Below the pieces are notes generated by a model, which saw nothing but the letters and a program-made list of their open reading frames with translations, was not told the origin of the DNA and did no database searches. DNA of 17,379 nucleotides from Cryomorphaceae bacterium (lineage in GTDB: Bacteria > Bacteroidota > Bacteroidia > Flavobacteriales > Crocinitomicaceae). Where the stretch lies: the NCBI GenBank assembly GCA_021298235.1, contig JAJTDX010000046.1, forward strand, positions 1 through 17,379, given 5' to 3'. Shown here piece after piece: positions 8,564 through 16,999 of this stretch. A program made the translations under genes and the position numbers. Position 1 is the stretch's first letter; every line of letters starts with the position of its first letter.

Positions 8564-9370
8564 ATGAAAGCAACTACTCTTTTTCTTGGAGCTATGCTCT
8601 TGTTGACAATGGTGTCTTGTCGCACGGGCAGTGAGGGAAATCAGCGAAATGGTTTCAACCTTTTTACGATTGATCAGGATAAGCAACTCGGAGCACAAGT
8701 GGCCCACGAGATCGACAGTAACAAAAGAGAATACCCTTTATTGGACTCTGTAAAATACCGTGAAGTTTATAGTTATTTATACAAGGTACGAGACAATATC
8801 CTTAATTCAGGTAAGGTAAGTTATAGAAATGAGTTTCTTTGGAAATTGCATGTGATTCACAATGACAGTGTCTTAAATGCTTTTTGTACACCCGGAGGAT
8901 ACATCTACGTTTATACCGGAATTCTCAAATTTCTTGATTCAGAAGATCAGCTTGCGGGTGTGCTTGGTCATGAGATTGGTCATGCAGATAGAAGACACTC
9001 TACACGACAGATGACACAGATGTTTGGAATTCAGATCTTACTTGATGTGCTTGCAGGAAATCGAAATGCCTTGAAACAGGTCACAGGAGCCTTAATCGGA
9101 TTGAAATTTTCAAGAAACCACGAGATAGAAGCTGACGAACAATCGGTTAGATATTTATGTCCAACTGAATACAATGCTGCGGGTGGAGCAGGATTTTTCG
9201 AAAAGATTCAGGCGATGGGCGGAGGACGTGTTCCAGAATTTTTGAGTACGCACCCGGATCCTGGAAATCGAATTGAGAATTTCTACAACTCCAAAATCAC
9301 TATGGGATGCAAAGGTGATCAAGCTTTTAAAACAGAGTATCAGAAAATGGTATCTGTTCTTCCCAAATAG
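8564..9370 (+). CDS. M48 family zinc metalloprotease lipoprotein
   Basis: A 268-residue protein with a lipoprotein signal (MKATTLFLGAMLLLTMVSC, lipobox Cys19) and an M48 peptidase domain. Zinc ligands visible: HEIGH at 136-140 (H136, E137 catalytic, H140) and the third ligand in NHEIEAD (E187, with D191). Other family marks are NAFCTPGGYIYVYTGIL before the active site and STHPDPGNR at about 228-236. No extra membrane segment and no TPR tail is seen, so it resembles the short LoiP/YcaL-type periplasmic proteases rather than full-length BepA. By family knowledge such enzymes degrade misassembled outer-membrane proteins; that role here is inference. It starts 1 nt after the stop of the PAP2-like gene, so it belongs to the rpoN transcription unit. 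Confidence 0.92.
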   Translation: MKATTLFLGAMLLLTMVSCRTGSEGNQRNGFNLFTIDQDKQLGAQVAHEIDSNKREYPLLDSVKYREVYSYLYKVRDNILNSGKVSYRNEFLWKLHVIHNDSVLNAFCTPGGYIYVYTGILKFLDSEDQLAGVLGHEIGHADRRHSTRQMTQMFGIQILLDVLAGNRNALKQVTGALIGLKFSRNHEIEADEQSVRYLCPTEYNAAGGAGFFEKIQAMGGGRVPEFLSTHPDPGNRIENFYNSKITMGCKGDQAFKTEYQKMVSVLPK

Positions 9371-9583
9371 TATGGAGTTTGAGCATAAAACTGCAAGTCA
9401 GTTTCTTTCCGAATAAAACTATTTTCTAGACTGAAAAGAAAATCGATAAAATGACCTGAAGTGATTGTTGGGAAAAGTAAAAATGTCCATTCATTGAGTA
9501 GCCTAACTTATATACAGATTCGCATTAGTCAAAGGATCGATTTTTATACAAGTCTGCGTGCAAAGAATCCTGTTTGTTCTGGA
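9371..9583 (+). other. Intergenic region before the sensor kinase
   Basis: 213 bp without a supported gene. It contains an AT-only-ended inverted repeat, ATTTTCT at 9421-9427 against AGAAAAT at 9437-9443 with a 9-nt loop, but no T-tract follows, so it is not a convincing terminator. No TAnnTTTG element was found. An in-frame GTG at 9461 could extend the next gene, but the signal peptide begins at 9584. The kinase promoter should lie here but I cannot place it. Confidence 0.5.
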
Positions 9584-12478
9584 ATGAAATTTTGGTTTGT
9601 TTTCCTGCTGCTTGTAAGTTGTTTCCTAAGAGCTCAGGACCCTCCTTTTTTTCATAATACGGTAGAAAACGGTTCCCCTTCCAATGAGATTTATTGGCTG
9701 CATCAAGATTATGATGGGTATATATGGATAGGTTGTGATGCAGGGCTCTTCAAATTTAATGGAGTTCATTACGATCAATTATCGTCTTCAGATCTTTCCG
9801 CTAGATCAGCTACTGGCATTATACAATCCAAGACAACAGGGAGGATTTACGCATATAATTTCAATCGACAATTATTCTACGTAGAAAATAACCGATTGAG
9901 GGTTGTTCATTCTTGGAATCTTCCAATCTATGGTTTGGCTGATGATCAACAGGGAAACATCTGGGTCACTTCTAGTGAAGGAGTCTTTAAATTAAATGAA
10001 AAGAGTTTATCCATCTCAAAAGTAAATTCTAAATTACATTACAAGGATAATGATGGGAGAAGCTTCTCATCGCATGGGATTTCAAATCCTGATGGCCAGA
10101 TCTATTACCAATGCGGTAATAGTTTAATGAATTGGAAAAAGAATGTCCCTTCACTTGTAAAACTTGACAATCGGTTTCTTAACGTCAATTTATTTCTTTC
10201 CAGATTTTCGGTCTATCCTTGGGTATTCTCCTACAATGGAGACAGAATAATGCGTTATTACAAAGACAAATGTGTTCCATATCGAAATTATAGACTATTA
10301 GAATTACTTAAAGGAAAAAAGATCAATTGTGTTTTTGAATCAAGAGATGGAAAGATCTGGATTGGCACCTATTCGGGTTTGATCTGTCATGATCCTAGGA
10401 AAAGAACTACAGAGCTGTTTTACACCCAATTTTCTTTTTCATTTGGAATAGAAGATTCGCAGGGAAATTACTGGTTTAGTACATTGCACCATGGCATAAT
10501 CCGACTTCCCAACCTTCAAGTACGCCATTGGCAAACAAGAGATGTGAATGGGCTAGCAGATCAATACAATCAACTGGTGTTCGATGGAGATCATGTTTTT
10601 TTTGGGGGAACCTATGGGTTTCTTGGGTCCATGAATACAGGATCACTTTCCTTTAAAAAAATAGAACATCTTCCGGATGCTGATTTTGGGATGATGTATT
10701 CAGATCCAATTGACCAGTGTGCTTATTTCAATAAAAATGGTCAGATCTTTCGTTTCAAAGATGGTTTGTTCACCTTGGTCAACAAAAGCGGAAGGCCCAT
10801 CAAAAGTATGTTACATACACGGTCGGGTTATTTCTTCTTAAGTTCTCAGGGTCTTTTTAGGACAAAATCAATCAGTGAATTATTAACTGAGGAAAAAATG
10901 ATCGATCAGGATTGGTACAGAGAAATGTGTCCGTCACCCTTTTCGTCATCCTATTTCGCAGCGAGTAATGGCGGTTTAGTAGAGTTAGGAACTTTGAAAG
11001 GATCTCTTTCGATCATTAAAAAACATTTATCCGGAAAGCAGATTCTTTCAATTTCTGAAGACAAAACACACAGAAAGATTTATATTCTGACTTTTGATGG
11101 AACACTTTACTATTTGGATGACAAGGGTAAAGTGCATAGGATTTTAAAAATAGAAAATGATATTCGAGCTACACAATTACGTTACCATGAAAACAAGCTT
11201 TTTTTAGCTTCAAATAAAGGGATAGTAATAATACATACAGATTCTTACAAACTGGAGGTATTCGATCGTTTATCAGGATTAAATTCTAACAACGTGAGAG
11301 CATTGGCAATAATGAACGGCTATTGCTGGACAGCGGGGGATGGTGTGCATAGAATTCCCCTTTCTGAATTCAAACTTGATACTTTCAAGTCTCGAATTCG
11401 TCTGGTTCGTGTTGAAAAAAATAACAAGAAATTGCCTTTAACTGATTTAATACAAATTGATTTTGATGATGAAATAGACTTATTTCTCGACGGTATGAGT
11501 TTTAGGTCAAATGACCAGTTTCAGTTCGCCTATCGAATCAAAGGGCATACCAATTCTTGGATTATGGTGCCAGGTTCATTAAAATCAATAGACTTTTCAT
11601 CTCTACCTACCGGAACGATTGACATCGAGGTTAAATTGACAGATCATCGCGGCAAGGATTCGGAGAATTTGATTCGATTGGCGTTCTATGTTCAGCCACC
11701 ATTTTGGCAACGTTGGTGGTTTTATGTATTGATAATTGGCCTTGTCGGTTTGGCCACGTATCTGTTCTTTAAAAGAAGAGAGTCAACCCTGAGAAAGAAA
11801 CAATTGAGAGAGATTAAAAACTTGCGTTTGGAGAACGAGTTACGCCTTACGCAGCAAAACGCATTGAAGGCGCAGATGAACCCACATTTCCTTTTCAATG
11901 TGTTGAATTCGATCAAGGGATATATTTACGAGAATGATAAGAAAAATGCAGCGCGTTACCTGAGTGATTTCTCCAGTCTGGTAAGGAAAGTTCTTGAACT
12001 CAGTTCCGTTCAGAGCGTCTTGTTAGAACAGGAAATTGAAGCCTTGAAGTTGTATATTGATTTAGAGGCCATGTTGCTTCAAAGTGATTTTGAATACACC
12101 ATTGTGGTCGATGAGAATGTGGATACATCAGGTGTAAAGGTTCCTGCATTGCTGTTGCAACCGTTTGTTGAGAATGCCTTCAAACATGGTTTACGTCATA
12201 AAACAGGACCAAAGCGTTTGAAGATAGAGATTCGTATGGATGAAGCGGATGAGGTGTTGACTGTGTCGATCAGTGACAATGGTATAGGACGAGAGGCATC
12301 CAATTTACTGAACCTGCAAAATAGAAGCGACCATCAGTCTTTTGCATCTGTGGCTATGGAAAAGCGCATTCAATTATTGAATTTTGAAAAGAAAGATGTG
12401 GTAGGTATTGAAATAAGGGATAACTTCGAAGGACCAGTCCCATCAGGAACCACAGTAATCATTCGCATCCATGTCTGA
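9584..12478 (+). CDS. LytS-family sensor histidine kinase with Reg_prop/Y_Y_Y periplasmic sensor
   Basis: A 964-residue protein from ATG 9584, which opens a signal peptide (MKFWFVFLLLVSCFLRA); the in-frame GTG at 9461 would bury it behind 41 polar residues. About residues 25-620 are two-component propeller repeats (YDGYIWIGCDAGLFKFNG, QGNIWVTSSEGVFKLN, DGKIWIGTYSGL, QGNYWFSTLHHGIIRL), then a Y_Y_Y domain (about 630-705). One membrane helix follows (WWFYVLIIGLVGLATYLFF, about 711-729), then a short coiled coil and a LytS-type His_kinase domain with NPHFLFN (H768 the likely phosphorylation site), the N-box FVENAFKHG (N864) and the G-box DNGIG (D898). It should autophosphorylate in response to a periplasmic signal and pass phosphate to the response regulator whose gene overlaps it by 8 nt. 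Unlike hybrid two-component systems, no receiver or AraC domain is fused. The ligand is unknown. Confidence 0.93.
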   Translation: MKFWFVFLLLVSCFLRAQDPPFFHNTVENGSPSNEIYWLHQDYDGYIWIGCDAGLFKFNGVHYDQLSSSDLSARSATGIIQSKTTGRIYAYNFNRQLFYVENNRLRVVHSWNLPIYGLADDQQGNIWVTSSEGVFKLNEKSLSISKVNSKLHYKDNDGRSFSSHGISNPDGQIYYQCGNSLMNWKKNVPSLVKLDNRFLNVNLFLSRFSVYPWVFSYNGDRIMRYYKDKCVPYRNYRLLELLKGKKINCVFESRDGKIWIGTYSGLICHDPRKRTTELFYTQFSFSFGIEDSQGNYWFSTLHHGIIRLPNLQVRHWQTRDVNGLADQYNQLVFDGDHVFFGGTYGFLGSMNTGSLSFKKIEHLPDADFGMMYSDPIDQCAYFNKNGQIFRFKDGLFTLVNKSGRPIKSMLHTRSGYFFLSSQGLFRTKSISELLTEEKMIDQDWYREMCPSPFSSSYFAASNGGLVELGTLKGSLSIIKKHLSGKQILSISEDKTHRKIYILTFDGTLYYLDDKGKVHRILKIENDIRATQLRYHENKLFLASNKGIVIIHTDSYKLEVFDRLSGLNSNNVRALAIMNGYCWTAGDGVHRIPLSEFKLDTFKSRIRLVRVEKNNKKLPLTDLIQIDFDDEIDLFLDGMSFRSNDQFQFAYRIKGHTNSWIMVPGSLKSIDFSSLPTGTIDIEVKLTDHRGKDSENLIRLAFYVQPPFWQRWWFYVLIIGLVGLATYLFFKRRESTLRKKQLREIKNLRLENELRLTQQNALKAQMNPHFLFNVLNSIKGYIYENDKKNAARYLSDFSSLVRKVLELSSVQSVLLEQEIEALKLYIDLEAMLLQSDFEYTIVVDENVDTSGVKVPALLLQPFVENAFKHGLRHKTGPKRLKIEIRMDEADEVLTVSISDNGIGREASNLLNLQNRSDHQSFASVAMEKRIQLLNFEKKDVVGIEIRDNFEGPVPSGTTVIIRIHV

Positions 12479-13232
12479 TAAATTAGGGTACAAAGCCGTA
12501 ATCATCGATGATTCTTCGCAAGCGAGGAAGCTGTTAAAACTCATGTTATTGGAACTTGCACCTGAAGTAACGCTAGTTGGTGAAGCGGAGAATGTGGATG
12601 AGGGGTTGAAACTAATCGAAAATGAGCAGCCCGACGCAGTATTTCTAGATATTGAAATGCCTGGAAAAACTGGAATACAGTTAGCTGAGATTCTTTTGGA
12701 GCGGAATTTTAAAGGAAACGTGGTCTTTACAACGGCCTATAATGCCTATGCGATCAAAGCATTTCGTCTTTCAGCAATTGACTATCTGTTGAAGCCTATT
12801 CAGGAAGATCAACTCACCGAAGCAGTTAAAAAACTGAAAGAGGAAAAAAAGAACCGAGACAATCAAAGCCGATTGAATGCATTGTCAGAAAATCTGCGAG
12901 AAGAGCGCAATGAGATGCTCTGTATTCCCAGTCAAAGCGGTTTTGAATATTTGCCCGTATCAGAAATCGAGTATTTGGAAGCAGATGGATCGTATGTAAA
13001 GATCTATTGTATCAACAACCGTTCTCTAACGGTTTCTAAAAACCTGAAATATTTCGAGAATGCCCTGGCCGATTGTACCAATTTCATTCGGCCGCACCGC
13101 TCCTTTTTGGTAAACATTGACTATGTAACCAACTACTCAAAATCTGACGGTGGTTTTCTGGTCTTAAAGCGAAATGTCCAGATTCCTGTCTCCAGGGAAA
13201 GGAAACAGGCAATTCAGGAGATACTGAAGTAA
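12471..13232 (+). CDS. LytTR-family response regulator
   Basis: A 253-residue cytoplasmic regulator. The receiver domain (about 8-125) has the acidic pocket D13/D14 (AVIIDDSS), phospho-acceptor D60 (VFLDIEMPG), T88 in FTTAYN and K108 in LLKPI. A charged linker (about 113-145) leads to a LytTR DNA-binding domain (about 147-253) with EYLEADGSYVKIY, FIRPHRSFLVNIDYV and IPVSRERK. All key receiver residues are intact. The ATG lies inside the kinase gene (8-nt overlap), so the two are translationally coupled and form a cognate pair. LytTR proteins usually bind paired direct repeats about two helical turns apart; a TTCACAAA pair with that spacing lies 69 bp beyond the stop codon. The target genes cannot be proven from sequence. 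Confidence 0.95.
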   Translation: MSDKLGYKAVIIDDSSQARKLLKLMLLELAPEVTLVGEAENVDEGLKLIENEQPDAVFLDIEMPGKTGIQLAEILLERNFKGNVVFTTAYNAYAIKAFRLSAIDYLLKPIQEDQLTEAVKKLKEEKKNRDNQSRLNALSENLREERNEMLCIPSQSGFEYLPVSEIEYLEADGSYVKIYCINNRSLTVSKNLKYFENALADCTNFIRPHRSFLVNIDYVTNYSKSDGGFLVLKRNVQIPVSRERKQAIQEILK

Positions 13233-13300
13233 TCTCTCGGAATTTTATTTCCCTCTGCCCAGTGGCTCCTTTGTTCTAAAATGGGGAGTGTATTTTACCA

Positions 13301-13329
13301 TTCACAAATTCAAGTACGCTGTTCACAAA
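13301..13329 (+). promoter_or_regulatory. Direct repeat TTCACAAA x2, 21-bp period: candidate regulator site
   Basis: TTCACAAA occurs at 13301-13308 and again at 13322-13329, 21 bp start to start, which is two helical turns. The pair lies 30 bp upstream of a good -7 element (13359-13366), right where an activator touching RNA polymerase would bind, and just downstream of a LytTR regulator gene. The half-sites do not fit the published LytTR consensus well; the reverse complement TTTGTGAA resembles a CRP-type half-site. The binding protein is therefore open. Confidence 0.4.
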
Positions 13330-13358
13330 GCCATTTCAAGGCATGTTTCTCTTACTGA

Positions 13359-13366
13359 TATTTTTG
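13359..13366 (+). promoter_or_regulatory. Likely promoter of the SBBP gene (-7 element TATTTTTG)
   Basis: TATTTTTG fits the Bacteroidota -7 consensus TAnnTTTG. A near -33 element, TTTC at 13334-13337, stands 21 bp upstream, within the usual spacing. Transcription would begin near 13372, leaving a leader of about 20 nt before ATG 13394. This also argues against the in-frame upstream start at 13343, which would lie ahead of the promoter. Confidence 0.5.
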
Positions 13367-13393
13367 CATGTTAAAATTGTTCAAACATTGAAA

Positions 13394-16300
13394 ATGAAAA
13401 AATTAATTCTGTGGTGTTTTGTGATAGTGGCGTGCAATACAATGGTGTTTGCCGGTACGAGGTATTATTCAAACAGTGATAATCCAATACCTCTTAGTCA
13501 GGCAAAAGGGTTTATGCAAAATCGCTCGATTGGCTTCGAAGAAAACAAAGGTCAGGTGACCGGGGATGATGCAAACCGCGTAAAGTTTATTTTAAAGGAT
13601 GATAATTTGTCACTCTTCCTTTTAAACGACGGAATCGCTTATCAGTTCAACAGAATTCATTACCCGGAGGGATATTCAAATGCTAACTTGAATGAATCAG
13701 TTGAACAGCAACAAAAACGGATAGATTTATCGAAAGATATTCGAATTGAAACCTACCGAATGGATGTTCAGTTAGTTGGTGCCAATCCAAATCCGCGCAT
13801 AACAACCGATGGGGAAAGTAAAGATTATGTGCAGTACTATACCCACAATGTGTTGAATGTACATAATTATTCAAAAGTAACCTATCACGATATCTACCCG
13901 AATATTGACTGGGTGATTTATTCAAAGGATGGTCAAGTTAAATATGATTTCATTGTACGACCAGGTGGTAACCCTGATCAGATCAAACTTGCTTCGAACT
14001 GGGTGGAAGACCTCAAACTGAATGAAGATGGAAGCCTTACAATGAAAAACAGAATGGGTGTGATTACGGAAAAGGCACCGATTAGTTTTCAGGGAAGTCG
14101 AGGTATTAAAACACAATTTGTAGTGAAAAATGGAACCATCGGGTTCAATTTAGGCGACTATTCAAAAGATGAAGTCATTGTAATTGACCCTGCACTGATT
14201 TGGTCGACATATTTTGGAGGTTCAGCTAGCGATCAAACATTATCTTGTACAACCGATTCAGGGGGTAATCTTTACTTTTCTGGGATATCAAATTCTTTCA
14301 ATATTAGTCTTGCTTCTGGGGGGTATCAAAACACTAAGTCAGGAGCGAATGATGCCTATCTTGCGAAATTTACCAGTTCAGGCGTTCTCATCTGGGCAAC
14401 CTATTATGGTGATTCAGGAAATGATGATGGACGCGCCTGTGTCGTTGATTCGAACGGCGATGTATATTTAGCTGGATTAACTACCTCAACTTCTAATATT
14501 GCACTGAACGGACATCAAACAACGCATGCAGGAGGAACCAATGATTGCTACATAGTCAAGTTTAATTCAGATTGTGTTCGCATATGGGCTACATATTATG
14601 GTGGATCTCTGTCTGAAACAATGGCTTTTAATGCTTTGACGGTCGACAATAACAACGATATATATTTAGCAGCTAATACGAGTACTATACCATCAATTTC
14701 TGGAGGGTTTCAAACCGCGAATGCAGGAAGTCAAGATGCTTTTTTAGTGAAGTTTAACAGCTCTGGAACACAATTGTGGGCAACATATTACGGTTCAACT
14801 GATATAGATGATGCCCGAGGTTGTTTCGCTGATGCCTCAGGAAATGTATATTTGGTTGGATCCACGAGATATGGATCAGGTTTGGCAAGCGGGGGACATC
14901 AAAATGTTTCAGGTGGAGGTGAATATGAAGCCTATTTAGTCAAATTTAATAGTTCAGGTTTGAGGCAGTGGGCCACCTATTACGGTGGAACGGGCAATGA
15001 TTATTTTTTGAGTGGTTTAGTGGATGTTGCGGGTGATTTATATGTTATTGGTAACACCTCTTCTACTGCGAACATTGCCGTAGGGGGATATCAAAATATA
15101 TACGGCGGTGGAACGAACGACGCTATGATAATTAAATTTAACACCTCCGGTGTGAGGCAATGGGGAACATATTTTGGTGGTCTGTATAACGACGAGGGAA
15201 GAGCATGTGCAATTGATCAAAATGGAAATGTTTTTTATGTAGGAAGTACAACTTCAAATACCGGTGTAGCATTCAACGGATTTATTAATACTGCACAAGG
15301 TGGTTCAGATGCATTTCTGCTTAAAATGACAACCTCAGGAACAGCATTATGGGCCACTTATTTTGGAGGTTCTCAAACTGACGAAGGATTTTCATGTGCA
15401 TTTGATAATACGAATGGTAAAGTTTACTTGGCCGGAAGAACAACAAGCACCTCAGGCATTGCCTATCTAGGACACCAAAATACTTATGGAGGAAATTCCG
15501 CTACTGGGGCTGGCGATGGCTTTGTTGCCCAATTTGATGGTGTTTGTAATTATGTCGCTGCACCAACTGGAACTAATTCGCAAACCTTGTGCGACCCATC
15601 AACAATTGATGATTTGACTGTAACTGGTACGTCCATACAATGGTATTCTTCATCCGCAGGTGGAGCTCCTTTAGCTGCGGGATCAAGTTTAACAAGCGGC
15701 ACTTATTATGCTTCACAGACTATTGCGGGATGTGAAAGTATTAGTCGTTTTAGTGTATCTGTAAATGTCATTACCAACCCAGCTGCGCCAACAGGCAATG
15801 CAACACAAATGTTTTGCCTGGGTGCTACCGTATCAGATTTAATTGCCGTTGGTACAAATATTCAGTGGTATGATGTTCCAAGCGGTGGGACACCTCTAGC
15901 AAACAGCACAGTTTTATTGAATGGAACTACCTATTATGCCACTCAAACTAACTCATGTACTTTGGAAAGTACGACTAGATTATCTGTTCAAGTAACAATA
16001 GATAATTGTCAAAACTCACTTGATTTTGACGGTTTAAATGACCGAGTTGATCTTCCTGCATCCACTCATTCCCAAATTACAACTAGTGGAACTCTTGAAG
16101 GTTGGATCAGAACATCTGCAAATAACAGCGGATACAGAGCAATTATAGTGCGATCGAACTATTATGGATTATTTCTAGTTGATAATAAATTAAGTACCTA
16201 CGTTTGGGGAGGAGGCGCACCAACCGGAGTAACAACATATAATGGAGCGACTCTCAATGATGGACAGTGGCATCATGTCGCTCTTACATTTCAGATTGGC

Positions 16301-16999
16301 GTTGCAAATGGCACTCAAATGTATCTGGATGGGCAACCTGTTGGACCAGCGATTACCCTTACTACATTGTCAACAGCAAATAACTTCCAAATCGGAAGCA
16401 ATACCACACAACAATTCTTTATTGGAAATATTGATGAAGTTAAAATATGGTCACGTTCATTGACGCTTCAAGAAATATCTGACTCATACAACTGTTTAGC
16501 AACAGGTTCAACAAGTCTGAAAGCACATTATGATTTTAACGAAGGACTCCCAGCACAAACCAATGCTGGAGTAACTACTTTGCAAGACTTAAGCGGATTA
16601 AATAACAATGGAACTTTGTTCAATTTTAGCCTTACAGGTTCAGTATCTAACTGGATTTCTGGATACACGTGTTCACCTAATTTATGCCCTACTCCTGTCG
16701 GTTTTGCAAATCAAACCTTGTGTGCAGGTTCAACAGTGGCTGACCTGACTGCGAATGGACAAAACATACAATGGTATTCGGCTTCTACAGGTGGAACACT
16801 ACTTGACCCCTCAACACTGTTAGTGAACGGAAATATTTACTATGCCTCACAGACAACTGCTGCCTGTGAAAGTAGTGCTCGACTTGCGGTGACAGTAACA
16901 CTCAATGCACTCCCTTCTGCACCTTCAGGGTCAGGATCCCAAAATGCCTGTGCTCAAACCTGCAATGGTATGATGTTGCAACAGGAGGAACACCGCTAG
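13394..16999 (+). CDS. Secreted SBBP seven-blade propeller / Ig-like / LamG protein, frame broken near 3' end
   Basis: ATG 13394 starts a signal peptide (MKKLILWCFVIVACNTMVFAG). The frame runs 1201 codons to a TAG at 16997-16999. Layout: N-terminal domain of SBBP proteins (about 30-265, with GFEENKGQV and HDIYPNIDW); seven SBBP blades (about 268-718), each opened by a motif like IWSTYFGG, QWATYYGG or LWATYFGG, enough for one closed propeller; two Ig-like modules (about 722-872, with IQWYSSSAGG and YYASQ); a LamG/concanavalin-like domain (about 874-1090, with LDFDGLNDRVDL, WHHVALTF and IDEVKIWSRSL); and more Ig-like modules. Likely an extracellular T9SS substrate that binds sugars or matrix (inference); no C-terminal sorting domain is reached. 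After A1187 (base 16954) the frame leaves the module pattern and stops after 14 aberrant codons; the pattern resumes in another frame. The stop is probably not the real C terminus. Confidence 0.82.
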   Translation: MKKLILWCFVIVACNTMVFAGTRYYSNSDNPIPLSQAKGFMQNRSIGFEENKGQVTGDDANRVKFILKDDNLSLFLLNDGIAYQFNRIHYPEGYSNANLNESVEQQQKRIDLSKDIRIETYRMDVQLVGANPNPRITTDGESKDYVQYYTHNVLNVHNYSKVTYHDIYPNIDWVIYSKDGQVKYDFIVRPGGNPDQIKLASNWVEDLKLNEDGSLTMKNRMGVITEKAPISFQGSRGIKTQFVVKNGTIGFNLGDYSKDEVIVIDPALIWSTYFGGSASDQTLSCTTDSGGNLYFSGISNSFNISLASGGYQNTKSGANDAYLAKFTSSGVLIWATYYGDSGNDDGRACVVDSNGDVYLAGLTTSTSNIALNGHQTTHAGGTNDCYIVKFNSDCVRIWATYYGGSLSETMAFNALTVDNNNDIYLAANTSTIPSISGGFQTANAGSQDAFLVKFNSSGTQLWATYYGSTDIDDARGCFADASGNVYLVGSTRYGSGLASGGHQNVSGGGEYEAYLVKFNSSGLRQWATYYGGTGNDYFLSGLVDVAGDLYVIGNTSSTANIAVGGYQNIYGGGTNDAMIIKFNTSGVRQWGTYFGGLYNDEGRACAIDQNGNVFYVGSTTSNTGVAFNGFINTAQGGSDAFLLKMTTSGTALWATYFGGSQTDEGFSCAFDNTNGKVYLAGRTTSTSGIAYLGHQNTYGGNSATGAGDGFVAQFDGVCNYVAAPTGTNSQTLCDPSTIDDLTVTGTSIQWYSSSAGGAPLAAGSSLTSGTYYASQTIAGCESISRFSVSVNVITNPAAPTGNATQMFCLGATVSDLIAVGTNIQWYDVPSGGTPLANSTVLLNGTTYYATQTNSCTLESTTRLSVQVTIDNCQNSLDFDGLNDRVDLPASTHSQITTSGTLEGWIRTSANNSGYRAIIVRSNYYGLFLVDNKLSTYVWGGGAPTGVTTYNGATLNDGQWHHVALTFQIGVANGTQMYLDGQPVGPAITLTTLSTANNFQIGSNTTQQFFIGNIDEVKIWSRSLTLQEISDSYNCLATGSTSLKAHYDFNEGLPAQTNAGVTTLQDLSGLNNNGTLFNFSLTGSVSNWISGYTCSPNLCPTPVGFANQTLCAGSTVADLTANGQNIQWYSASTGGTLLDPSTLLVNGNIYYASQTTAACESSARLAVTVTLNALPSAPSGSGSQNACAQTCNGMMLQQEEHR
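16841..16954 (+). repeat. 114-bp perfect direct repeat, copy 1
   Basis: From TATGCCTCACAG to CCTGTGCT, identical over 114 bp to 17266-17379. It encodes the end of one Ig-like module (from YASQTTAACESSARL) and the start of the next (ending GSQNACA). Copy 1 ends exactly where the reading frame breaks. Confidence 0.95.

Noticed and set aside
9421..9443. Inverted repeat ATTTTCT/AGAAAAT as a terminator
   Set aside because: The stem is almost all A-T and no T-tract follows.
9461..9583. N-terminal extension of the sensor kinase from GTG 9461
   Set aside because: It would place 41 polar residues before a clear signal peptide that begins at ATG 9584.
13233..13300. Terminator after the LytTR gene
   Set aside because: Only a 4-bp CTCC/GGAG pairing with a long loop could be found, with no proper T-tract.
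13233..13393. Sigma-54 (-24/-12) promoter near GTGGCTCC
   Set aside because: The required GC at the -12 position is missing at the proper distance.
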